A stretch of 64,000 nt of DNA. Source: Ectocarpus siliculosus. Taxonomy: Eukaryota; Sar; Phaeophyceae; Ectocarpales; Ectocarpaceae. The first letter of the stretch is position 1. Each line of letters begins with the position of its first letter. Of this stretch, positions 13,379-22,200 are shown one piece after another. The notes beneath the pieces are model-generated. The model was not told the DNA's origin and ran no database searches. It was given only the letters and a program-made list of their open reading frames with translations. The DNA is taken from the NCBI GenBank assembly GCA_000310025.1, contig FN649731.1, positions 2,586,811-2,650,810 on the forward strand, in the 5' to 3' direction. Both the position numbers and the translations under genes were made by a program.

Positions 13379-13808
13379 CCTTCATAAAGGTAATTTCTCC
13401 CCAACGTCAGTTGAGGACGATTCCCTCTTTTCACAATGGCGTCGACGAAGAGATGTCAGAGTTTCTGCTTTTGGTTGCAAAAGACACGGGTTCCATTCCC
13501 TCAGGTCACCCTTTTTTCTTTCGGACAACGGAAAAAAGGAGATACGGTGAGTAGGCCAAGAACGACGCACTGGCTATCGAACTTCTGATGATGTTGCGGA
13601 TGTAGCGAACCCGTGGATTCACCAACAGAGGATTGTGAAGAAGTGTATCGCCCCGCCGCCAGCCGGTCGGGTTCCGGTTACCCCTAGAAGACTCATCTTG
13701 CCTACAAACATGAAGAAGTCTCGAAAAAGGGGGGGTAATGCGATCATCACCTTCATAAAGATAGTATCTCCCCAACATCTGTTGAGGACGATTCTCTCTT
13801 TTCACACT
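13379..13808. repeat. pair of diverged ~60-bp direct repeats
   Basis: The segments around 13379-13438 and 13750-13808 share ACCTTCATAAAG, then CTCCCCAAC, then TTGAGGACGATTC and TCTTTTCACA, in the same order and spacing with scattered mismatches. They are about 310 bp apart. They may be two members of a dispersed family or the direct ends of an old insertion. Confidence 0.6.
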
Positions 13809-13912
13809 CACTCCGAGTACTGGAAAAATATTGAAAACGACGGACGAAATGAGACTAAATATGCCATCGGCGCCACTATAACTCCATGCAAGTAGCTACA
13901 AATAGCCTGTGC

Positions 13913-15370
13913 TTAATCGGTTAGACCTAGTAAGGCTTTGAGCCATGCTGGAAAAAGGCGATTTTCACTAATGGGCCGGCTCTGTAGCAGGCTACGTCCG
14001 TCACGAGTCACGCTTCGTACGGAGGCCGGCCACACGACTTTCGCGCTTGGCTGGTTGAATTTAGAACCAAATGACACCTGCCGCAGGGAGACCGGCCACC
14101 TGGCTTCCATGATAGGATGGTTGAACATATCCCCAAAAGATAGCTGCTGCAGGGAGGTCGGCCACACGACCTCGGCGATGGGCTGGTTGAAGAAAAGCCC
14201 AAACGATAGTTTCTCCAGGGAGACCGGCCACACGACTCCGACGATGAGCTGGTTGAAGAAACGTCCAAACGATAGCTGCTGGAGGGAGGTCGGCCACACG
14301 ACCTCGGCGATGGGCTGGTTGAAGGAGAGTCCAAACGATAACTGCTTCAGGGAGGCCGGCCACACGACTCCGACGATGGGCTGGTTGAAGAAACTTCCAA
14401 ACAATAGCTGCTGCAGGGAGGCCGGCCACACGACCTCGGCGATGGGCTGGTTGAAGGAACGTCCAAACGATAGCTTCTGCAGGGAGGACGGCCACTCGAC
14501 CTTGACGATGCAACTGTTGAAATGATCCCCAAGCGATAGCTGCTTCAGGGAGGCCGGCCACACGATCTCGGTGATGGACTGGTTGAAAAGACAACCAAAC
14601 GCTAGCCGCTGCAGGGAGGCCGGCCACGAGACTCCGATGATGGGCTCGTTGAGGCCCCAACCAAACCGCAGTTCCTGAAGGGAATCAGGCCATGCCGCCG
14701 CGTTCACGGTCGCAAAACAAGGAAATACCTCCTGTTGGAGGAGTTTACCACACGTCATCGATGGTCCTTGTGCGCGAGCTGTAAATTGAGGTTCCGTTAG
14801 TTGCCGATGGGCTAACCCCAGCCGCTGCTCGAGGGCTAACCTATGCTCCAGAACCTTCAGCGGAAGCTCCCACGCCAAACCAAAAGCCTGCACAGCTGGC
14901 ACGCGATCCGAGAGGCAAGCCTCTCGACTGCACTTGTCGAGTTTGGTCGGTATTTTACGAGGAAACCACAAGCCAGGAGGAGTATGTCTATTGACACGAA
15001 CATGCAAGGTCGGGACACTTCTGCATGCCTTACAAAATTCCAGCGACACGAGCTGCAGCTCCAGCGTAGACGCGTACCACTTCAGTCCATCACAAGCCTG
15101 GTTCAATGCGATGATGAAGGCGTCCAGGCAGTTGCTCTTTCCTGGGATAGCGGATGGCAGGTATAGTCTATACACGTAAGAACGGAAGTAAATGAGTATT
15201 ATGGGCCTTGGGGACAGTTTCTTGCTATGCGACTTGTTGGTTAAAGTCGGAGACAGGAAATAAGGAAGGAGAGGAGGGGGGTACTCTGATTCGAGGCGAA
15301 AATGATCACGGCCCTTCCAAACAACTGCAAATAGCAGCTCTTGACCATCAACCACAGCGTGTCCTGACAT
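13913..15370 (-). CDS. FNIP-type (FNQPI) repeat protein
   Basis: This open frame of 485 codons has ten consecutive 22-residue repeats at residues 227-446 (DNA about 14033-14692) and a partial eleventh. Each follows WPxSLxxLxFGxxFNQPIxxVx. This resembles the FNIP repeat, a leucine-rich-repeat relative abundant in Dictyostelium and seen in mimiviruses, which probably folds as a solenoid for protein binding. The 66-bp DNA units are very similar to one another, so the array probably grew by unequal exchange. The N-terminal 226 residues show no domain I can name. The first ~60 read like non-coding sequence, so the true start may lie inside, or a splice may remove part of it. The last 28 residues leave the repeat pattern. 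Open frames on the other strand and in other frames here are shadows of the repeat. Confidence 0.75.
   Translation of the reverse strand: MSGHAVVDGQELLFAVVWKGRDHFRLESEYPPPLLPYFLSPTLTNKSHSKKLSPRPIILIYFRSYVYRLYLPSAIPGKSNCLDAFIIALNQACDGLKWYASTLELQLVSLEFCKACRSVPTLHVRVNRHTPPGLWFPRKIPTKLDKCSREACLSDRVPAVQAFGLAWELPLKVLEHRLALEQRLGLAHRQLTEPQFTARAQGPSMTCGKLLQQEVFPCFATVNAAAWPDSLQELRFGWGLNEPIIGVSWPASLQRLAFGCLFNQSITEIVWPASLKQLSLGDHFNSCIVKVEWPSSLQKLSFGRSFNQPIAEVVWPASLQQLLFGSFFNQPIVGVVWPASLKQLSFGLSFNQPIAEVVWPTSLQQLSFGRFFNQLIVGVVWPVSLEKLSFGLFFNQPIAEVVWPTSLQQLSFGDMFNHPIMEARWPVSLRQVSFGSKFNQPSAKVVWPASVRSVTRDGRSLLQSRPISENRLFPAWLKALLGLTD
14033..14692 (-). repeat. 66-bp coding tandem repeat array, ten units
   Basis: On the + strand the core GGCCACACGAC recurs every 66 bases, for example at 14160, 14226 and 14292. 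Each unit encodes one 22-residue FNIP-like repeat. Substitutions cluster at the variable positions between FG and FN and after NQPI, while the WP, SL, FG and FN codons stay fixed. Confidence 0.9.
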
Positions 15371-15935
15371 TGATCACCTATTTTCGTCTGTTCATGATCG
15401 ACGCCCCTCTTCAACGTTCCATTCGGTAGGCCGCGGCAAGACTCATGAGAATCAGTCAACTTTTAGTAGGTCGCCGTTCACAACGTCGGTGAAGTGAGCC
15501 AGCCTGTACTGCAACTGTTTTGTTTTGAAATAGCCCTATTGAAACAGAAAAAACGAAGCCAACGAGGCTCTTGGCCACCATTCGTGGTGATGCTTGGTCA
15601 ACAGGTCCATACCCGAAACATGACGCTCAACATCATTCTCCGTTCGTGTGCCTGTACCCTTAAGGCTGACCAGGCGCATTCCCCCCAGGCAATGGCAGGG
15701 ATAGATACAATGATAGCAGCTCAGTACAGTTATCTGTCTCCGAGGGATGCACATGCTCGGGGCAGAATTAACTTCCGAAGCAACAATTATGCCTTTGGTG
15801 GGAAAGTTATGTGCCTCGCCTTGATTTCACTGCTGGCCACAATAAATAACAAAGTGTCATCCTCCCCACCGCAGTAGTTTACGAAGCAAAATTGATTCTG
15901 CAAACATATGGGATAAAGTATTCAATCCGTGGTTT

Positions 15936-15957
15936 GGGGTTAGGGTTAGGGTTAGGG
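15936..15957 (+). repeat. interstitial TTAGGG tract
   Basis: A run of GGGTTAGGG units gives three TTAGGG repeats flanked by GGTTTGG and GATAG. It is too short to be a chromosome end, and the sequence continues as single-copy DNA on both sides. Confidence 0.8.
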
Positions 15958-16486
15958 ATAGAGTCTGCGTGACCCCTGCCTATTCTGTTCCTAGATACTC
16001 TAAATCCTGCGTAGGCGGTCCCCCCACCGAGTGCTTTGTGAATGTGCCTCGTTCTCCTAGAGAGATACCTCGATGTTTTCCTGCCCTCAGTTGAGCTCCT
16101 CTGAAGCTCATGACAGCTCGTTTGGCGCTTGTGTGCGTGGATTGTACCATCGCCCGCGCGACGCCAAGCCTTCGAGGGCAAGAAATAGAACGCTTTATTT
16201 CGATCTACAACAGATTTGTCCCAGCAGGGCCGGGGCGCGACGGACGGGACGTAGAACACTACAGTGAAAATTGCGAGGCGCCCCCGAACAGTCACGAGGG
16301 ACTAACGGCAGGATCTGTCCCCCGGATTCATGAACTTGTAGAAAGAGGAGACCTACGAAGGCCACTTCAGGCATTGTGTGCGTCCCTCTTATGATTGAAC
16401 GTGGGAAGCGCTTGGTTTCAAACATTCAAACATCAACGGGGGTAGCCTATCTATTAGACTAGTTCGTGTCGTATACTGCCGTAATA

Positions 16487-16550
16487 GTTGGAGAGATGGC
16501 ACCGGTCGGAGAGATGACACCGGTCGGGGAGATGGCACCGGGGGGGGTGT
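16487..16550. repeat. GGCACCGGTCGGGGAGAT short tandem repeats
   Basis: Three degenerate copies of the 18-mer GAGATGGCACCGGTCGGG stand in tandem and end in a G run that abuts the 78-bp repeat at 16546-16623. The same 18-mer recurs at 17790-17880 and 17930-17990. Confidence 0.8.
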
Positions 16551-16623
16551 ACTCATAGTCGTGCATGCCGTAGTCGTTTGACCATTGACCTCGCATCCCT
16601 ACAAAGCCGGGACGGAGCACGCC
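16546..16623 (-). repeat. 78-bp dispersed repeat, copy 1
   Basis: Its reverse complement matches 61189-61266 with only a few differences. It begins GGCGTGCTCCGTCCCGGC and ends with a TATGAG/ACACC block next to a homopolymer run. Both copies sit beside long G/C runs. Confidence 0.85.
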
Positions 16624-17012
16624 AGGTTCTCACCGGACCAGGCTCTCACATCACCAAGCGCGAAGCGCCGTGAGGTATTTGGCGAGTCGCATGAAGGGTG
16701 AGCTGCATCCTGCTAAGGGTGTTCGGAATCTTGTGCTTACTTCCTTGCGTACGGATGACAGCTACGTATGACTTAATTTATTTTCTGGTGCTTTCACTTC
16801 CAGAGACAGTTGTAAGCACTGTGTAACTGCCTCGAGGAAGCTTGACCATTTTAACACAACGTGGTGCGATCATCCCCCGTTGCGCGGAGTGAGGTTTCTC
16901 GACCCCGCACAACATGATCTACTCGACCACCATTATGGTTACCGCCAAAAAAAAAACCGAGGTAAAAAAAAAAAAACGGTAACCTGGTTGCCGAGTTCAC
17001 GAAGTGAATTGG

Positions 17013-17147
17013 CTTGTTTTACAACGTCGTTGCCAAGCGACGAAAAACCAATCCCGATGGCAAACACCGAGTGGGGGGGCTTGTTTTACAACGTCGTTGC
17101 CAAGCGACGAAAACCCAAACCCCGATGGCAAACACCGGGGGGGGGGG
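17013..17147. repeat. 67-bp tandem duplication ending in G runs
   Basis: The unit starting CTTGTTTTACAACGTCGTTG and ending in CAAACACCG plus a G run occurs twice with a 67-bp period. Each unit contains the short inverted pair GTCGTTGCCAAGCGAC. Confidence 0.85.
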
Positions 17148-17149
17148 TG

Positions 17150-17259
17150 GCACCGGGGTGCGCAAAAAAATACAAGAACGGCATGACTTAATTCGATTTA
17201 CGCACCGGGGTCGGTGACATCGCACCCGAGATCGCACCGGGTGCGATGTCACCGACCCC
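17150..17259. repeat. GGCACCGG foldback element with a perfect 22-bp hairpin
   Basis: 17207-17228 and 17238-17259 are perfect reverse complements (22 bp arms, 9-base loop) carrying GGTCGGTGACATCGCACC. The ~70 bp before them, starting CACCGGGGTGCGCAAAAAAA, resembles 17873-17945, so this is one copy of a small family. Confidence 0.85.
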
Positions 17260-17789
17260 CAAATCCAAGATTGAACTCCTTTTTCAGCTGCCGGAATGCG
17301 GTACATGTGCGTACCTTTTGCACGTGGGGACGGTGTCAGCGGAGCGCCACTCCTGTCCTGTATGTACGTATGCATGGTCGCGGTTCACCCGGGATGCCAG
17401 TTGCCAACCGTAAAATCAACCAAACACACAACGTACAAGCGGCACCCTACCACCGTACACAACACTATTGTACTGCTGCATACGTACTGGTATCCGTATA
17501 GGAAGACAGAAACGAACGTGGAAGACCGCCTGATACCGTATGTATCGGTGCCTCAGATGGACATCACATCGTTTCTTGTCCTTGTCACGCCATAGCCAAA
17601 CCGTCTTCAAACACAATACCAGTCGCTGCATGGAAAGCTGTTACGTACCAGTCTACGTTGCCGTTACTGGTGTGCTTCCAACCAGCAACAACGGTACCTA
17701 CACTGATCAAAACAAGTAACATTCTGTCAACTAGCGTGTACAGAAGACCGTGTGTGTGGGTATGCCTACACTGGCATCAATACTATTAT

Positions 17790-18052
17790 GCCGGTCGGAG
17801 AGATGGCACCAGGGTGCGTGCATACAACACCTGTGTGTATTTCATCCGAGATGGCACCGGTCGGAGAGATCGCACCGGGGTGCCTTGAAAAATCTAAACG
17901 AAACGATTTGATTGCATTTCCGCACCGGGGTCAGAGAGATATGGCACCGGTCGGGGAGATGGCACCGGTCGGGGAGATGGCACCGGGGTGCGATAAAAAC
18001 CCGAGGAATGAACATTGAAAAAACGATCGCACCCGGTGCCATCTCTCCGACC
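17790..18052. repeat. cluster of GGCACCGG foldback (MITE-like) elements
   Basis: Several GGTCGGGGAGATGGCACC units run through 17790-17990. The last forms a terminal inverted repeat: 17967-17994 pairs with 18025-18052, with two mismatches or gaps, around a 30-bp A-rich centre. Short length, inverted ends and lack of coding sequence fit a MITE or other non-autonomous foldback element. No transposase was found in the window. Confidence 0.75.
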
Positions 18053-18239
18053 ATTACGGTAGTAGCAGCAACAACACCAAAAGGAACAATAACGATTGCA
18101 ACCCTCCATGCACGTTCTCTGAGGGTACTCTGTAGACAGTTGATGGGATCAGGTCGTGAGCAGTGGAGCCTTGCCATCCACAGCAGTAGAACCTGAATAC
18201 GTCGTACGTTTTGGATGTGCCGGACCGATATCATCAAGG

Positions 18240-18263
18240 AGGTGGCAGGAATACCTGCCACCT
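18240..18263. repeat. palindrome with 10-bp arms
   Basis: AGGTGGCAGG and CCTGCCACCT are perfect reverse complements separated by four bases. It could form a hairpin or be a dimeric protein-binding site. No gene start is close by. Confidence 0.7.
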
Positions 18264-19295
18264 ACATACTTCCCTGCACAGGCTATTATAGTAGCTTCAA
18301 TTGCTGTGTAAGTCCCTTCTTCCGTTGCAGCCTCAACCTAACCCAACCTCTCTCACCTTCGGTAGTCATATGGCAACCCTTGTTCACTGCTGTGTTCACC
18401 AATAATATAGTTCTTGCGCAAGTCAGAGACTGCCTACAAAGCCCCGCTAAAGGTTGGTATAGGATCGGTCTCCCGCCCCCCAATGGACTGGGCGGCCAGA
18501 TGTGATACAGGCTAAGGCCCGCGTGTGAGGGATGTCGTGTCTGCAAAGCTGCTCCAGCTCTTCAGCATACATGATGGTGGTGTATACGGTAAGGGGGGGC
18601 CCGTCGATGGTACGATCGTTGCCCACGAAAAGATGGAGTCTGTCGCATTTATTTGTTCGGCACAATCAAAGTTGATGGAACTCTTGTTCATAGACAATGC
18701 ATCGCGGGGGGGGCATCTTCGCGGGTCCCCTCTTCACAAAACCTCCAACCCTTCGCAGGGATGGAGAATACTCTTGAACGCTCAAGGGTGATCCGATGCT
18801 GGCTGCGCATGCGTTTTTGTGTGTGGAAAGATACGGCACTACTGCTGTATACTTACTTGTACAAACTCCGGAATATCTTTCGTTGGCGGATCCTACAACT
18901 GTTGTACGGTAATATCATATACCTGCAGTGGTAAAATGAACCTAGGGTTGATCTTGCCCAAGGTTATGACAGTGACTGCTCTCTGCACGTCAGCAGTAGT
19001 GGGCATGGGTGCAGCTGTGGGGGGCATTGTTGGCATTCATTGATCTCCGTCGATCCAGGATCCGAACATGATGTTTTACGAGGGGGGCTCGCAGATCGAA
19101 GGCATCTCCTGGCATGTACCCTTTCGCATCTGCGGTACCCCCTGGTAGGCCTCTCGGCTTGAGCTGGCTCCCCCAGCAGCCAGCTGTGTTGACTGCCCAT
19201 CTGGCGCTCCATCGCAGACACGAGAGCTTGGGCTACCTACGAGCCTAGTGCTGAGTTTGAGTGTTCCATACCCTTGGGGCCCTGCTATCAGGATT

Positions 19296-22200
19296 ATGTC
19301 TGAGACCGCTGCCTCGCGCGGTAGTAGCTGGCACGAGGCGCCCTGCTCGCAGGGAGGAGGAGGAGGAGGATCTCAGCAAGCGTCCTCCGGCGGCCTTGAG
19401 CTCCACCGGCGGTTGTTCTCTTGCTGCAATGTGGCGTTGCAGGAAGAAGCACGTCTCGTGGACGGCCACGAGCGGATCATGGTGAGAGGGTTTGGATTTT
19501 GGAGTGACGACGGAGTGTAAGATAGATAGACGTTGTCACAGAGAGCACAACTGAACTTAAATCCTCCAGTTACTCTTGCTGTTTGCTGAGTAGACGCTTT
19601 TGCTGTATGCATCGGCATCGGCTACCTGATACTGACAACCCAGGGCGACTTGAGACATTGGTACAGACTTCTCTCCCGAACTGCAGCTGGATGATCGTGA
19701 AACACAGAGATCATTCCCGCACTTTGTCCACTGTTTCGCGTGGTAATGTACACGATGGAGAAGCTGATGGAGCAGCCCATGTTCACGGAGCACGCGCTGA
19801 TGAAGCGGATCCGGGCGAGCGTGTCAGAGCAGCGGTATAAGGACGCGAACGGTTTCATCGATGACTTCACGAGGTGAGTCGAGGCCTGCAGGCCACTGCG
19901 AATTTGTTGACTTCGAGATAACTTGCCCTACCGTTTGCATCCGAGAGTTTCGAGCGATGTGTTTGTCTTCAACAACATCTGCGATGCCATGGTCGCACCA
20001 TGCGTCTACAAAGGGTTTGCAGCAGGAGTATGCTACGTACATGTACAACGTAGAGGCTTACGGAATACGATTGTCAGAAAAATCAGGAGTCCAAGGACAC
20101 AGCAGTGTGGACTACTCTATTTAGACCTGTCCTGCTGAAGACCCGTGTAAAGGATGCACCTATCCGTCCCTGCTCGCGGTTTCATCTCTCAAACTTGTTG
20201 CACATATGCCTGTAGCAGTCAAAATTTCTCTGTGTTTCACGTTTCAATCATCCCTTCCGCCCTGTTCATGCCCCTGGGTTGATGTGGGCAGGCTGTTGGG
20301 CACGTGCGTTGTGGAGTGCGACCGTGGCCCAGTGTTGAATGCTCTAAAGGACCACGTCACCAAGACTGGCCAGCCCGACTTGAAACGCCCTAGCAAGGTG
20401 AGGCGGCAGCACACAGACACGGTCGGCGTCACGGGCACGTAAATAGCGCTCGTCCAACGGATCGTTACAAGTGTGAGCACTAGCAGTGGGTAGGACGTAC
20501 ATAAAGAGGAGCAGCCTCACAAGGGCTAAGAACTTTCTACTCTTGGGTAAGAGCCCAGCTACACACGGCGGTGCAGGCAGGTACATTGTGTTCCTCCTAC
20601 AGTTGTAGCTCGATACCGTTGGGTGCCGTGTGAGGTAGGCACTGAGCCCTGTGCTCGGAGTCGCCGCCTTGCTTCGCAACCGTGGCTCCGAACCTAACGC
20701 GTTCTAATGACGCCGTTGTTCTTCTCTGTTGGCCCGTGTTCCGTTCGATTGGGTTCTGAAGGCGACGTTCCACGGCTTCCCTCACCCTCTCTTGGAGGAA
20801 ATGCTGGCGCAGACGGCCATGGCACGGAAGAAGATGTCGCCGAGCGGAATGCACGCCACGGTGGACGTCGGGCGTTACCTAGCGCGGGCCTACGGGAAAG
20901 GGCTGACGTCTGGTGCAAAGTGAGAGAAGAGTCCCGCCCGTCACTCATCTACGAGTAAACAAGGCTCGGGTGCAAGCCTTGAGTAGAGGCCCTTTCCGGC
21001 GGTCATCGCTGCTGTTGGTAGCAGCCCAAACGCTACCCTCCCACCTAAATAGGCGCACAGCAGTGCTCGGATGAACTGTCGACTCTTTGGTGCGGCAGCA
21101 AGTTGTTGTGTGGTACTGTGGCCAAGGCTATCGCCATTCTCTGACGAGTCGTCCAACAAGCCCGTTCTTTGCTAGTTTGCCGGTACAGTCCTTCTCGACG
21201 TTTATGTGTCATGTGGACTACAAATAGACGCGTCCCACCAAAGGATGGGAAACGCATCGGGGCCTTGTTTTTCGCATGTGTGAGCGAGCGTGCCGAGTTC
21301 CCAGGGCGTCTGCTACCGTGGGTTCTGTGGATACGAACCCCTTTTTGATATTTCATCTGTGTGTTTGGCGGTGCTGGCCCGGTGTCGTGATGTACGTTCG
21401 TTTTGTGATGATTGTTGGCATCATCGCCAACTTTGAGATAGACCGGTCGCCCCGGTGGTCTAGTCGGTATCCTCGAAACCTTCTAGAGGTCAGGTCAGGG
21501 GTTTGAATCCCGGCGTAAGCGAGCTTTTCTTGCAAAGTGAGTTTTTCTGTCGCTTCCGCTCCTGGCCAAGTGGATAGCGCTAGTTTGTGTGTTGTTGTTG
21601 TCTTCACATTAACACAGAGGGAAGAGAGTGCTGAACTCTTCTCGCATTAAAAATCGAAGGCAAAGTACCGCAGGAGGGGAGGGAGGAGAGGGTAGAGAGG
21701 GGCTCTTCTGTGTGACCACGGGTTGGAGTAAACGACACTACTAGTGCTGTGAGCCCTGATTTGAAGTGAAGATTTAAACAAAAAAAATCCATGGGGCATG
21801 CTTCGCAACTTACGTTCCCTTTCTGTCTATCTGTGACCTTCAGGTTCATCGGGAAGCCGAGCAGGGAAAAGGCCTTCCACGCACAGCGGAAAGAGAGGGA
21901 GGTCGAGTGGACTAACGTGGCTAATGCCGAGGAAGCAGAAGCTTTGAAGGCGAACAAGGTCCGGGTGTCTTTGGTGACTTATCACGTGCTTTGGGTCTGG
22001 TGTGTTGTGTGCTCGGTTCGAGGAGGGGGCTTGCTCCCTTCCGCTGGAGAACCGAGGCAGTGACCGCACCTGAACACCACGTAAAGTGGACGTTTAGAGT
22101 TGTGAAAACCTGCTGGAATCCTGTCTGTGTACGTCGCTCCCGCTCGCTTGCGGGCCGATTCGTGCTTCCCTCTTCAGTGAAAAGGAGATGCCACACCGGA

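Larger units (their letters stand above)
11447..13912. other. intergenic region with small duplications
   Basis: No exon with recognisable homology was found. The region holds a 40-bp perfect tandem duplication at 12199-12278 and two imperfect copies of a roughly 60-bp repeat near 13380 and 13750. Open frames such as the one at 12821-13081 on the minus strand have no supporting motifs. Confidence 0.4.
15371..19295. other. repeat-rich intergenic region
   Basis: I found no exon with recognisable homology. The region contains a short TTAGGG tract near 15.94 kb, the GGCACCGG foldback elements between 16.49 and 18.05 kb, a 67-bp tandem duplication at 17013-17147 and a 10-bp-arm palindrome at 18240-18263. 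A short frame at 18936-19043 (MNLGLILPKV...) looks hydrophobic but has no support. Confidence 0.5.

Noticed and set aside
13938-14660. Long overlapping frames on + and - across the FNIP array
   Set aside because: They are shadows of the 66-bp repeat. A unit length divisible by three keeps other frames open.
18936-19043. Short hydrophobic frame MNLGLILPKV... upstream of the PHD-type gene
   Set aside because: Only 35 residues, no splice partner in phase that I could defend, and low complexity.
15371-19295. Integrated large DNA virus segment, as known from brown algae
   Set aside because: No viral capsid, polymerase or other core gene was seen. FNIP repeats alone are not evidence of viral origin.
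21449-21522. Working tRNA gene at the A/B boxes
   Set aside because: The T stem pairs poorly, the 3' acceptor strand does not complement the 5' strand, and the anticodon arm is unclear. It is better read as a SINE head.
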